A stretch of 64,000 nt of DNA from Dyadobacter sp. CY347 (GCF_021502655.1 NZ_JAKFFT010000013.1:1-64000), one strand, 5' to 3'; shown: positions 35,089 to 43,521, counted from the first letter of the stretch. Notes: generated by a model not told the origin, from the sequence alone. Made by a program: numbers and translations.

Positions 35089-35699
35089 TCCTGGGCTCGT
35101 ATGCGAATCCTATTTTCGATTGAGCAAAATACTTCGATATTTCTTAGCGGTGACAGATATTACATAAATATATGCAGTAGGAGGACCCATAGAAGAAGGA
35201 TATAATTCTCCTTGTTGACCTATTCCTTATGTTGATAAGGTATACTTAGGACCAAATGAAGACGCAAGACTATTGACGTAGATCTCGATGGTAGATTATT
35301 CTAGTGAAAGATTGCCTCTAAGACGAGAGATGTATAAGTATTGCTTCTTAAGCCTGATTTTCAAATGAAAGTTAATGAATTTCTTACGGAGGACTTTTAT
35401 TAGGAAGCCGCCAACACTGGTACATAATTTCCCAACGAATGGTAAGTACTCAAAATACTCTTTGTGCTTGGAGATTACAGAAAGGAGCTTGTTGAGATAT
35501 TGCTTGGGTAACATCACAGCTAGAACTGACTGCTCAAATAATTGTATGATACAAAGCAATGTTCAACAAGTCTTCCTTGGTTGTTAACAATAACCAAAAA
35601 GGTTTCACCTTTCTATCCATCTGGGCTTAAATGAAAGCTGACGTAATTTTTACAGAAATGCAGATATAGGTAAGCTATGGTAGTCGCCGACCATTGCGT
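35089..35699. other. Gene-poor stretch
   Basis: About 600 bp. An 87-codon open frame on the minus strand (35296-35559) has no recognisable domain and is probably chance or remnant sequence. Confidence 0.4.
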
Positions 35700-36600
35700 C
35701 TAGGAAATGGCCATCTTTTTTAAATTGAATTGGGGAATGCAGACGTATATAGAACCGATGTTTATATTTAGCTCATGGAAGGTAGAATCGGCAAATTCTT
35801 CTCCGTTCATTCGCGCTCCCAAACTGTCTGGTTTATTAAACGTTTTCACCGAGTTACGTTTTTTGGCAAAAGAGGCTAGTGAGGACGCATCTTCTTTCAC
35901 TAAGCCTAGTGAATATGCGGTAATATCACTGTATGTTTTATCTAGTAGCAAACAATCTGCATAATAATTCAATCCGTTCATAGTAAATAGTCTTCTTAGT
36001 AATTGTCGGCTGATGAATTTCAAGATATTCGAATGCTTTTGCGAGAACCAAACCGTTACTCATTAGCATATCTATACCTGCATGCAGGGCTAGTACATCA
36101 ACTGGAAGCCCTCTTTCCTTCATAACTTATACGTTTGCTACTCACCGCCTGACCGTTCGACAAGGAGATTTGCCAGTCATTTGATAACCTATCTCCGTAT
36201 ATGGAAGAAAAATACCATTTGTGTTTTCGCCCATTTGTTTGGGTTTAGGGAGTTCCTTATGATACAGGGGGCATAATCACCAGCACTGATCGTGGCACCA
36301 CTGGTCAACAGAATTGTTGGTTTAATCAATTGTTTCGTTACCTGTGGCGCAATTTGACAAGCAGCCCAGAAGTAAAATCTTTTTTGTTTACAGGTACACG
36401 TAGTCTGTACCCAACCAATTGCTTAACTTGTGTAAGTCTTCCTACTTATGCACTCAGAGATGCTGGTGAACCATTGCCATTAATACGAATGTCAATAATG
36501 AGTGCCATTACGTCAGCAAATTTTACTAACCATATCATCTAATTGTTTGGTAAATAGCTCAATCGGCATGCCACCGAATCCGTCGATAACTTATACATGA
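35700..36600 (-). pseudogene. Remnant of an S41 (C-terminal processing) peptidase
   Basis: Successive fragments in different frames follow an S41 protease: YVIDGFGGMPIELFTKQLDD, ADVMALIIDIRINGNGSPAS (family D-x-R-x-N-x-G-G), KPTILLTSGATISAGDYAP (family LT-x-x-x-T-S-S-x-A-E, catalytic Ser region), GENTNGIF, then KERGLPVDVLALHAGIDMLM. The stretch 35700-36023, which reads NGLNYYADCLLLDKTYSDIT, might be a C-terminal TPR-like tail but this is weak. Several stops and frameshifts make the gene non-functional, and the N-terminal half is missing. Confidence 0.6.
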
Positions 36601-36685
36601 TTGGCGGTTCATGAAAACTAATTACAGATATATTATTATGACATAGCACGATAAACTGTACAATGTTCGCGCAGAGATTAAAGTT

Positions 36686-38152
36686 TTAGTGTGGTATGAT
36701 TATTAATTTTGCGACTTCTGGTTCCTCAAAAGCATTAGATCTGATCAAATGATTTTCTATGATTGTTTGGTCTTCACCATAGATGTTTGAGCTAAATTCG
36801 AATGTTCTTAAAAGCATACGAATGTAAGCATCCGGATCATGTTGGCGGGTCAATTTTCGCAGTGCGCCCATATAGTCCTCACGATATACGGTAGGAATAA
36901 TTATCTTAGAAAGCCCTTTTGAAGAAAGTTCAGCATTCATCATCACCCGGGCTATTCTGCCATTTCCGTCAAGAAATGGGTGAACTTCGCTAATCATAAA
37001 CATCATGTAGGCTGCTTTGGCAAAAGGGTCTTCTAGTAGCGAATACCAATCGAACCCCTTTTTTAAAGTACCGGCCACCAGTTGCCAGTCTACAAACTCC
37101 GTATTACCAGCTCGATTATTTTTGTCCTTGAACTGTCCGGGCTTTTTAGATAGTCGCGCTCGTAACAATGTAGCATGCCTGCTTCGCAACAGTTGCAAAA
37201 GTTCATTGGCTGAACTGGGAGTTATCGCCATTTCGCGCCGATCTGATACGATTTGATAAGTACCCAATATGTCGTGAGAATCTTCATCGCGTTCAGGCAA
37301 TGGTGTTTCAGTTTGGATAATCTGCTGCGCTTCATTAACGGCAAATTCTGTCCCCTCAATATAGTTTGAAAAATAGCTTTCAAAAAAACCAAAATTTCTA
37401 TATGCTTTTAATGAAAGGTTTTTGTCGGCATAAGCAGGGAAGGTCCGGCCACTCAAAGCTGCGTACAGTATTTCGAATAAGGTAATTCTTTCAGGGTCAA
37501 AAGGATCTCCTAGTGATCGTGCTATGGCAACGGGGGAATGAAGGCTTTTAGAATCACCTGTCGTCAAAAGGGTCCCTATCAAAAGGTTAAGTTTGATAAA
37601 TTCTTTTTCCATCCCCAAGGCTGGTGCCAAGTTCCTGGCGTTATCTCGGATAACATTGATAGCACCTTCCCCCCTAGTTCTAATAATCAGATCAAGTCTT
37701 TCTTCAATTTCCGAGATTAAAAGGGTTTTTGAAAGATCATTTCTAGTTCGGGTTTCCTGCATATTCTCTAAAAATGCCCGCGCTTCCTGTGAAGCATATA
37801 AATTCTCAAAAAATACGTTGTCGTTGTCTTGACGGGCAGGGCCTTGCTGAAAATGGATTGTGAGACCAGGTAGTCGATTCTTGCGTGTATAGGTGTATGT
37901 AACAAATATATGCTCACCATGAGCCGGGACAAACTCAAGTGCGCTGCGATGACTTAGGATTACACCCGGAAATTGATTGGATAGTATTCTAAACCAATTT
38001 CTTTTTATGATGACTTCAGGCTGCTCTTCTAGGTTTGACGTATAAATGCGAGGGGCTATCTTTCGAATAATCCCCTTTTTCTCCAAAGTACTGATTTTGG
38101 CAGATTCTGTCTTGTTTGAAGATCCAAAAAGAACCTCCTGTAGTCTTATCAT
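36686..38152 (-). CDS. Fic-domain AMPylase-type protein with N-terminal AbiEi-like winged helix
   Basis: 488 residues from the ATG at 38152 (MIRLQEVLFGSSNKTE); a longer frame starts at 38260 but runs across the operator-like repeats. The N-terminal 80 residues (KISTLEKKGIIRKIAPRIYTSN) look like an AbiEi-type antitoxin winged helix. The Fic core has HPFLDGNGRIAR (H391 to R402), the complete catalytic motif. The autoinhibitory motif S/T-x-x-x-E-G is present N-terminal to it as SNYIEG (S262-E266-G267), as in class II Fic proteins. Expected activity is transfer of AMP or another NMP to a target protein, off by default. The winged helix and three repeats upstream suggest autoregulation. Confidence 0.88.
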   Translation of the reverse strand: MIRLQEVLFGSSNKTESAKISTLEKKGIIRKIAPRIYTSNLEEQPEVIIKRNWFRILSNQFPGVILSHRSALEFVPAHGEHIFVTYTYTRKNRLPGLTIHFQQGPARQDNDNVFFENLYASQEARAFLENMQETRTRNDLSKTLLISEIEERLDLIIRTRGEGAINVIRDNARNLAPALGMEKEFIKLNLLIGTLLTTGDSKSLHSPVAIARSLGDPFDPERITLFEILYAALSGRTFPAYADKNLSLKAYRNFGFFESYFSNYIEGTEFAVNEAQQIIQTETPLPERDEDSHDILGTYQIVSDRREMAITPSSANELLQLLRSRHATLLRARLSKKPGQFKDKNNRAGNTEFVDWQLVAGTLKKGFDWYSLLEDPFAKAAYMMFMISEVHPFLDGNGRIARVMMNAELSSKGLSKIIIPTVYREDYMGALRKLTRQHDPDAYIRMLLRTFEFSSNIYGEDQTIIENHLIRSNAFEEPEVAKLIIIPH

Positions 38153-38243
38153 TGGAATTCTTTCTATTAAGGTACACAATGTAAAGTATTTATTAGAAAT
38201 TTTTCTATTAATTACATATAATGGTAGAAAATTTTCCATTAAT
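38153..38243 (-). promoter_or_regulatory. Three-copy 19-bp operator-like repeat upstream of fic
   Basis: TAGAAATTTTTCTATTAAT (38194-38212) and TAGAAAATTTTCCATTAAT (38225-38243) match at 17 of 19 positions; a third copy, TGGAATTCTTTCTATTAAG (38153-38171), matches the first at 15 of 19 and abuts the start codon. Start-to-start spacings are 41 and 31 bp, about four and three helical turns, so all lie on one face of the DNA. This fits autorepression by the winged helix of the Fic protein. Confidence 0.6.
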
Positions 38244-38322
38244 GCTTTTTGACTGCTCACAGTGTGCCTTGTTACTCATGTTCGGAGCTCCTGTTCTCAA
38301 AACCACTTTTTCCCTGGCATTA

Positions 38323-38535
38323 TTAGTATTTTGCCGATATTATGCTTCCTATACATGGTGCACTTTTTACAATTAAAATAGCACCTCCGACAACTACCAA
38401 TATTGCGAACGCAGCAAAAAGAAGGGACGCCTTGTAATCCTTCCGATGAATACGGCCAGCTTTTAGGGACGGGTTGCGTACATTGACTTTTATATTTTCA
38501 ATTATTTCTGGACTCGTCGATCTTTCCAGTTCCAT
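38323..38535 (-). CDS. Small single-pass membrane protein, hypothetical
   Basis: 70 residues. A charged N-terminus (about 35 residues, rich in Lys/Arg/Asn) is followed by one transmembrane helix (ASLLFAAFAILVVVGGAILIV). I do not recognise the family. It lies between the fic gene and the resolvase, on the same strand as fic. The clear hydrophobic helix suggests a real gene, but there is no Shine-Dalgarno sequence and no recognised homologue. Confidence 0.4.
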   Translation of the reverse strand: MELERSTSPEIIENIKVNVRNPSLKAGRIHRKDYKASLLFAAFAILVVVGGAILIVKSAPCIGSIISAKY

Positions 38536-38749
38536 GACTTTATAGTTTTAACTTATGGGTTGAAAGTACTGCCGTCTTGCACTGATCGGCAGGACCGGCT
38601 ATCAGCGTCCATTAACCGAAACTTGCAGATAAAGTGTCGTAGGTTTGCGAAATATTTTTGACAGTTCGAACAACCGCGATTCAAAGCTCAAAAGACACTC
38701 TCAAAGACTTCAGGAAAGTTGCATAGGCCCCATGGCTAAGTTTTAAAGT

Positions 38750-38791
38750 ACTTTGTCCACATACATACGACCGTATACATGTGGACAAAGT
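38750..38791. repeat. 42-bp dyad next to the resolvase, candidate res site
   Basis: ACTTTGTCCACAT (38750-38762) and ATGTGGACAAAGT (38779-38791) are perfect 13-bp inverted arms; an inner ATACG/CGTAT pair (38765-38769 and 38772-38776) extends the dyad. It ends 26 bp before the resolvase start, where serine resolvases usually have their res/operator sites. Confidence 0.65.
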
Positions 38792-38817
38792 GCCAAGAAA
38801 TTACTACTTTTAACCAT

Positions 38818-39477
38818 ATGAAAAGAGCCGTTGCGTATTTTCGAGTATCAACAGATCGCCAGGGAAAGAGTGGCTTGGGCCTGGAAGCACAACATGAAGC
38901 CGTGCATCTGTTTGCACACCATCAAGGCTACCAAGTCACAGCAGAATTTACTGAAATCGAGAGTGGAAAGAAAAATGAGCGGCCAGAGCTAATGGCTGCC
39001 TTATTGTTGTGCAAAAAAGAGAAAGCAATGCTGATCATTGCGAAGCTGGATCGGCTAGGCCGAAATGTGGCTTTCATTGCAAACTTAATGGAGAGCAAGG
39101 TTGAGTTTCTGGCAGTTGATAACCCACATGCAAATCCGCTGATGGTGCATTTGCTAGCCGCTTTTGCTGAGCATGAGCGGAAGCAGATTAGCACTCGGAC
39201 GAAAGAAGCATTGCAGGCTGCGAAGCGCCGCGGTGTGCAGTTAGGTAAACATGGCCGGGAAATCGAAAGCAAAAAGAATTCGAAGGCTGCAGGTCAGTTT
39301 GCGGAAACGATGCAGCCGATCATCAAAGCGTTGAAAGCAGATGGCTTTACAACCGTTCGAGGAATCTCCGACGAGTTGAACCGGCGAGGTGTTGAGACGT
39401 TTCGAAATGGTAGTGAGCAATGGCATCGAACCACAGTGCATCGCTTGCTTAAACGTCTTTATATTGGAAAACATTAG
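38818..39477 (+). CDS. Serine recombinase (resolvase/invertase family)
   Basis: 219 residues from the ATG at 38818, chosen because MKRAVAYFRVSTDRQ is the family start; a frame beginning at 38779 would run through the dyad. Catalytic Ser is S11 (YFRVSTDRQ), with AKLDRLGRN (about 79-87) and a KQISTRTKEAL helix, all diagnostic. The C-terminal part (VRGISDELNRRGVETF, WHRTTVHRLLKRL) is a short helix-turn-helix-type DNA-binding domain. The size fits the small resolvase/invertase group that settles plasmid multimers or inverts segments. The dyad immediately upstream and the adjacent partition and replication genes favour multimer resolution. Confidence 0.93.
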   Translation: MKRAVAYFRVSTDRQGKSGLGLEAQHEAVHLFAHHQGYQVTAEFTEIESGKKNERPELMAALLLCKKEKAMLIIAKLDRLGRNVAFIANLMESKVEFLAVDNPHANPLMVHLLAAFAEHERKQISTRTKEALQAAKRRGVQLGKHGREIESKKNSKAAGQFAETMQPIIKALKADGFTTVRGISDELNRRGVETFRNGSEQWHRTTVHRLLKRLYIGKH

Positions 39478-39478
39478 C

Positions 39479-39516
39479 CGTATCACAAAGTCAACCAACG
39501 ACGTAAATGTGATACG
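39479..39516. terminator. Inverted repeat after the resolvase
   Basis: CGTATCACA (39479-39487) and TGTGATACG (39508-39516) are a perfect 9-bp inverted repeat with a 20-nt spacer, overlapping the end of the resolvase gene region. It may be a terminator or a second recombinase-binding dyad. Confidence 0.4.
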
Positions 39517-39747
39517 TTAATTTGTCAGATGACAATTTGAGAAGTTTTAAATTTCAGAGCTCAAAATGCTCTTCATAAGATAAGTTTCCCCTACCCTATT
39601 ATGGTTTAGATCCGTCGCTCCGAGCGGAGGTTTCACAAGATTTTCTTCTTTTGTCAGTATGCTCGAAAGTACTTGCAGGATTTGCCACATTGAGATACTA
39701 TAATAAACCTAGTGATTTAAAACGATTTTTATATAAAACATCCTGAC

Positions 39748-40116
39748 TCAATCATTCTTTATAATAGAAGTAATCTGAATCGGGACTCCCGCAGCCATTG
39801 ACATATATTCTTGACCTTTAACCGAGCATCTCTTTTTTAGATTGCCTGAAATAGTGTAATTCCAGATTTTTTCATCTGTACTTACTTTCCAGGTACTATC
39901 AACATCACAAGCCCATCCATAAGTCAAACTTCCATTTGTATCTATTTTATTAATAATAAAATAGCCATTGCCTGAATGTCTGGCTTGTAGATTTTGAATG
40001 GTAAGGTAGGTAGAGCCACTGCATCCACAGTCTGTATCAATTTTCTCCTTCTGACAGGAAGATGAAAAGACAAATATTAAAAGAAAGAAGAATGGAGTCT
40101 TTAAAATGAAATGCAT
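39748..40116 (-). CDS. Small lipoprotein, hypothetical
   Basis: 122 residues from the ATG at 40116; the frame extends upstream to 40140. Signal sequence MHFILKTPFFFLLIFVF then SSSC gives a lipobox with Cys near position 21. The short mature part has four further Cys, including DTDCGCSG and a late CSVKGQ, and may be disulphide-bonded. No recognised family. It is isolated between the resolvase and the ~230-bp repeat array. Confidence 0.65.
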   Translation of the reverse strand: MHFILKTPFFFLLIFVFSSSCQKEKIDTDCGCSGSTYLTIQNLQARHSGNGYFIINKIDTNGSLTYGWACDVDSTWKVSTDEKIWNYTISGNLKKRCSVKGQEYMSMAAGVPIQITSIIKND

Positions 40117-40140
40117 GTATGATGTTATTTTATGATTCAT

Positions 40141-40455
40141 TTATAAGACACTTTAAAGTGAAAATGGTTGGAAATACGATAATATTTTCTTGTAAGAAAG
40201 CTATGCCTAGCGCAGCTATTACTCCGAAATGAAAGGGGAAAAGTGACTTCTCCTGGTATTCAATCAAGATTTTGCCAAAATGAGAAAGGCCCTCTTTTTC
40301 TGTCAGTTAACATAAAAATGTTTGCGAAAACTCAACATGCTAGTTCTAGGTTTCGTCCTGATTTCTGGTGTTTTCGAAAAGTACACTGATTTGCATTTTT
40401 CAGTATCATAGCTTCATTAGGTGGGCTCTTGCAATCCATTTTGGGTCATCTTTTT
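40141..40455. other. Gene-free stretch before the tandem repeats
   Basis: About 315 bp with no gene, promoter array or repeat that I can support. Confidence 0.4.
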
Positions 40456-40506
40456 ACCTCCCCCTCCCCTACTTTGTTAGATCTTGATATAAAAATATGT
40501 TTTTTG

Positions 40507-40560
40507 AGTGTCGTTTTAAGTGTTAAAAACAGCACCATAAAAAGCACTTAAAAAAGTGCT
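40507..40560. promoter_or_regulatory. 12-bp phased hexamer cluster 1
   Basis: AGTGTC (40507), AGTGTT (40519), AGCACC (40531), AGCACT (40543), AGTGCT (40555): five sites exactly 12 bp apart. Confidence 0.7.
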
Positions 40561-40746
40561 AGATACTGTATGTTTTTCGGAGTGCTGCAAATCCAGAGTT
40601 CATCCTTGATGTTCAAAAATACGTTCATTCACAAGTTGTGGCTCTCTTTGGTAACTACACTCTACTGGCAGCTATCTAGATCAACTAAAGTACCTGCCCC
40701 CCTCCCCTACTTTGTCAGACCTTGATATAAAAATATGTTTTTTTTC

Positions 40747-40788
40747 AGTGTTAGAAACTGCACTATAAATAGCACTGAAAAAAGTGCT
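40747..40788. promoter_or_regulatory. 12-bp phased hexamer cluster 2
   Basis: AGTGTT (40747), TGCACT (40759), AGCACT (40771), AGTGCT (40783): four sites exactly 12 bp apart. Confidence 0.7.
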
Positions 40789-40971
40789 AGATATTGTATG
40801 TTTTTCGGAGTGCTGCAAATCCAGAGTTCATCCTTGATGCTCAAAAATACGTTCATTCACAAGTTGTGGCTCTCTTTGGTAACTACACTCTACTGGCAGC
40901 TATCTAGATCAACTAAAGTACCTGCCCCCCTCCCCTACTTTGTCAGACCTTATATGAAATATGATTTTTTG

Positions 40972-41013
40972 AGCACCTTTTCCAGTGCTAAAAATAGCAC
41001 TGGAAAAGGTGCT
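40972..41013. promoter_or_regulatory. 12-bp phased hexamer cluster 3
   Basis: AGCACC (40972), AGTGCT (40984), AGCACT (40996), GGTGCT (41008): four sites exactly 12 bp apart, alternating in orientation. Confidence 0.7.
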
Positions 41014-41326
41014 AGATATTGTATGTTTTTCGGAGTGCTGCAAGTCCAGAGTTTATCCTTGATGCTCAAAAATACGTTCATTTACAAGTTGTGCCTCTCT
41101 TTGGTAATTACACTCTACTGGCAGCTATTGCTCCTCCCTTTTACTCTGCGATATCTTCCAACTAAAAGTGTGATTACTCTTGCCAAAAAAATCTAACCAA
41201 ATTAGGCGATTAATATCATTGCTTAGGCCAAGCTTTGATAGGATTCTAATAACATAGTAATGTGATTCCGCTTGTTCTGATACAATCAACAAAGTCTAAA
41301 AAAAGGGATAGTATATGCAAACTTCT

Positions 41327-41368
41327 AGTGTTCAAAACAGCACTGAAAATAACACTAAAAATAGCATT
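41327..41368. promoter_or_regulatory. 12-bp phased hexamer cluster 4, upstream of parA
   Basis: AGTGTT (41327), AGCACT (41339), AACACT (41351), AGCATT (41363): four sites exactly 12 bp apart, ending 55 bp before the parA start. Not part of a ~230-bp repeat, so the phasing is conserved independently of repeat duplication. Confidence 0.7.
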
Positions 41369-41423
41369 TGTTTTTGTGTAAGAGTTTGTATTAATTGCAG
41401 CATCATTTTTAACACAAGAACCA

Positions 41424-42086
41424 GTGGTAATATCATTCAACTCAATAAAGGGTGGAGTAGGCAAGAGCACCCTCGCTACGACGATGGCTGGATGGCTAGC
41501 TAGCCGAGGGAAGGATGTGCTGCTTGTCGATGGCGACGATCAGGAAACGTCTTCAGATTTTACCGCATGGCGGGAGCAGACACTTGGCAATACCGGGTAT
41601 ACGCTTGTCAATATGACGGGGGCAAATCTACGGAAACAAGTTGAAGCCATGAAGCCAAAATACGATCACATCATAATTGATACGGGCGGAAGAGATACCA
41701 CTAGTCAAAGAGCAGCGCTATCTGTGGCCGACGTATCAATGATACCGTTTGTTCCACGCAGTTTCGATCTGTGGACAATTACGAAGGTAACAGATCTGAT
41801 AGACGAAATTCAATCAATTCGGGCTGAGCCATTGGTCGCTTACACATTCCTAAGCCGCGCAGATATTCGTAGCGCTGATAATAGAGATGTTGCGGAAGCA
41901 CTCTCTCAGATTCCCCAACTCACTTATTTGCCTTACCCGATCTGCAATCGTAAAGCTATCAGTAACGCCGCTGGTTTTGGACTTACACCGTTTGAGGGTG
42001 AAAACATCGACCTCAAAGCAACTAAAGAAATAGAGGACTTATTTAACCGTGTATTAAATGGCAACCACATTACCGCCACCGCGTAA
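41424..42086 (+). CDS. parA: Plasmid partition ATPase ParA (type Ib)
   Basis: 220 residues from the GTG at 41424, the first usable start; the frame is open upstream only to 41382 and has no ATG there. The deviant Walker A motif SIKGGVGKST lies at about 7-16, VLLVDGDDQETSS near 36-48, and HIIIDTGGRDTTSQRAAL near 83-100. The short length and absence of an N-terminal helix-turn-helix place it with type Ib ParA proteins, which pair with small ribbon-helix-helix partners. Such a partner gene overlaps its 3' end. ParA forms ATP-dependent patterns on nucleoid DNA to separate plasmid copies. Confidence 0.9.
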   Translation: MVISFNSIKGGVGKSTLATTMAGWLASRGKDVLLVDGDDQETSSDFTAWREQTLGNTGYTLVNMTGANLRKQVEAMKPKYDHIIIDTGGRDTTSQRAALSVADVSMIPFVPRSFDLWTITKVTDLIDEIQSIRAEPLVAYTFLSRADIRSADNRDVAEALSQIPQLTYLPYPICNRKAISNAAGFGLTPFEGENIDLKATKEIEDLFNRVLNGNHITATA

Positions 42087-42333
42087 ACCAAAAGTGACCG
42101 AAGCCGATATTGAGGCAGTCATCAACAAAGGAGGGAGCACAATCAAAGAAGCTTCTCCTGCTGATCCGGAAAAGGCAAAACATATTAATGTGCGCCTTAC
42201 TGGACAAATTATTAGTGAAATTGATCGTCACCGCTTAAAGCGGCCACGTAAGCCTGGGTCGCCTAAGCCAGGGATCAGTATCCACGATTGGATTGTTGAA
42301 GCGGTTTTAGAAAAATTAAATATTGAAAAGTAG
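42058..42333 (+). CDS. Small ribbon-helix-helix-like partition partner
   Basis: 91 residues. The start overlaps the last 29 nt of parA, indicating coupled translation. A flexible, charged N-terminus (about 40 residues with PPPRKPK and KEASPADPEKAK) precedes INVRLTGQIISEIDRH, a likely RHH beta-strand and first helix, and ISIHDWIVEAVLEKLNIEK, the second helix. ParG/omega-type partition proteins have this layout: a disordered tail that stimulates ParA and an RHH dimer binding repeated short sites. The 12-bp hexamer arrays on both sides of this operon are its probable binding sites. The RHH call rests on pattern and context only. Confidence 0.75.
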   Translation: MATTLPPPRKPKVTEADIEAVINKGGSTIKEASPADPEKAKHINVRLTGQIISEIDRHRLKRPRKPGSPKPGISIHDWIVEAVLEKLNIEK

Positions 42334-42373
42334 CACTTAAAACAGTGCTACTTTCAGCATATCAAATAGTGCT
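42330..42373. promoter_or_regulatory. 12-bp phased hexamer cluster 5, upstream of rep
   Basis: AGCACT (42332), AGTGCT (42344), AGCATA (42356), AGTGCT (42368): four sites exactly 12 bp apart, ending 13 bp before the rep ATG. The first two also form a hairpin (GTAGCACT/AGTGCTAC) that could end parA-operon transcription. Confidence 0.7.
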
Positions 42374-42385
42374 TAAACTTAGTAT

Positions 42386-43519
42386 ATGGAGGAAAAAGAA
42401 ATAGCCCAAGCTAATGTTAGTAGTGATATTAGTTTGAAAAACGACTTCTTTCTGAGTCGAATCGACAGAAGTGTAGCTGATAATCTTCATGACATAAGGA
42501 AATCGTTTGGCGAGGATGCTGGAATTGTAAAGGACTTTATTGTATTCATTAGCAAGAACTTGAAGAAGGATCTTTTTGGGTACACTAAATTTACTCTAAA
42601 AGATTTTTGTAAAGAGTCTGGTCGAAACAGGCAGGACTTAGCCAGGAAACACCCATACTTCATTGCCAATCCCAAAGCAGTTGTTCCTGAGTACTTTGGG
42701 CATGAATTTGTTTCCGTCTTTGACTATGCACTTTTTAACATGCTTCAAAAAAATATAATTTTTGCGAAGTCATACGCCGTCAACACAAAAAATGAGGTTA
42801 TACAACTTAAGAATTTTCCAATTCTTAAGGATATCAAACTGAATCTGAACAGACAATCAAATACCATAAAAATTTATGAAATTAGAATTTCTGATGAATG
42901 GCTAGATGGCTTTATTAGCCGATACTATACCATTGAAACAAATGGTTATCCGAAAATTGGTAAAGGTAGGGGAGGAGATGGCCGTAAAAGCTTATATCTT
43001 ATCTTACAGAGGACTAGGCATCAACTACTAAGTCAAAAGGAGACCACAGCTCGATTTTCGGTTGATTATTTAGCTGATTTAGCAGAGTTAGAGGTAGAGC
43101 AAAATAGATTCAGAAAAAAGTCATTAAAGAGAATACTAGATTTTTTTCAAGAAAAGGGAGATTTTCCTTTTTCCTACAGATTCGTAAAGGGTGACCCTTC
43201 TAAACCTTACCAAGAAGAGTACTGGGTTGAGCTAGATTTTTCAAGTTCAGTAAACATTCCATCCTTAACAGAACGGCGAGGCGATCATTTATTTTTCAAT
43301 TCGTTGATCATAGAACTGAGGAGTATTTTCAATTCTAAGCATTCCAAAGTAGCAATAAAGGATGAAACGGATGTCTTTCAACGCTGGTTAACTAACGCTG
43401 ATGCGGATACGGACATTAAAATAGACATACTTGTCTCTGCATACTATAAGGCTTACAATCAGCAACTTACTAAGATTCAAGCTAAACAATACATTAGAGA
43501 TGGCTTCTTTAGTAGGTAG
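42386..43519 (+). CDS. rep: Plasmid replication initiator protein
   Basis: 377 residues, 66 nt after the partition partner gene's start of cluster 5. Charged, helix-rich protein without export signal. KFTLKDFCKESGRNRQDLARKHP (about 67-90) and RKSLYLILQRTRHQLLSQKETTARFSVDYLADLAELE (about 201-237) look like the two winged-helix modules of Rep_3/RepB-type initiators, which bind iterons. I identify it mainly from context: it lies between partition genes and 12 iterons that start 3 bp after its stop codon. The winged-helix assignment is moderate. Confidence 0.75.
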   Translation: MEEKEIAQANVSSDISLKNDFFLSRIDRSVADNLHDIRKSFGEDAGIVKDFIVFISKNLKKDLFGYTKFTLKDFCKESGRNRQDLARKHPYFIANPKAVVPEYFGHEFVSVFDYALFNMLQKNIIFAKSYAVNTKNEVIQLKNFPILKDIKLNLNRQSNTIKIYEIRISDEWLDGFISRYYTIETNGYPKIGKGRGGDGRKSLYLILQRTRHQLLSQKETTARFSVDYLADLAELEVEQNRFRKKSLKRILDFFQEKGDFPFSYRFVKGDPSKPYQEEYWVELDFSSSVNIPSLTERRGDHLFFNSLIIELRSIFNSKHSKVAIKDETDVFQRWLTNADADTDIKIDILVSAYYKAYNQQLTKIQAKQYIRDGFFSR

Positions 43520-43521
43520 TG

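Larger units (their letters stand above)
40456..41128. repeat. Three tandem ~230-bp repeats with phased hexamer clusters
   Basis: Copies begin at about 40456, 40693 and 40921, each opening with TACCT/ACCTGCC and a C-rich run followed by CCCTACTTTGT. Landmarks such as GTATGTTTTTCGGAGTGCTG recur at 40568, 40796 and 41021 (spacings 228 and 225). Copy 1 is about 10 bp longer in its first part; copy 3 ends early at 41128. Each copy contains one cluster of AGTGCT/AGCACT-type hexamers spaced 12 bp. Confidence 0.9.

Noticed and set aside
35296..35559. 87-codon minus-strand frame as a gene
   Set aside because: There is no domain, no promoter and no neighbour relation; it lies in a degenerate stretch.
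35700..36023. Separate gene of 107 codons
   Set aside because: It adjoins S41 fragments on the same strand and weakly resembles a TPR tail, so I treat it as part of the pseudogene.
38153..38260. Longer N-terminus for the Fic protein
   Set aside because: It covers the three operator-like repeats, and the residues are not part of any domain.
38779..38817. Longer N-terminus for the resolvase
   Set aside because: It would translate part of the dyad; the family start MKRAVAYFRVS lies at 38818.
40735..41196. 153-codon open frame running through the ~230-bp repeats
   Set aside because: Its sequence repeats because the DNA repeats. There is no recognised domain, and the region carries phased regulatory sites instead.
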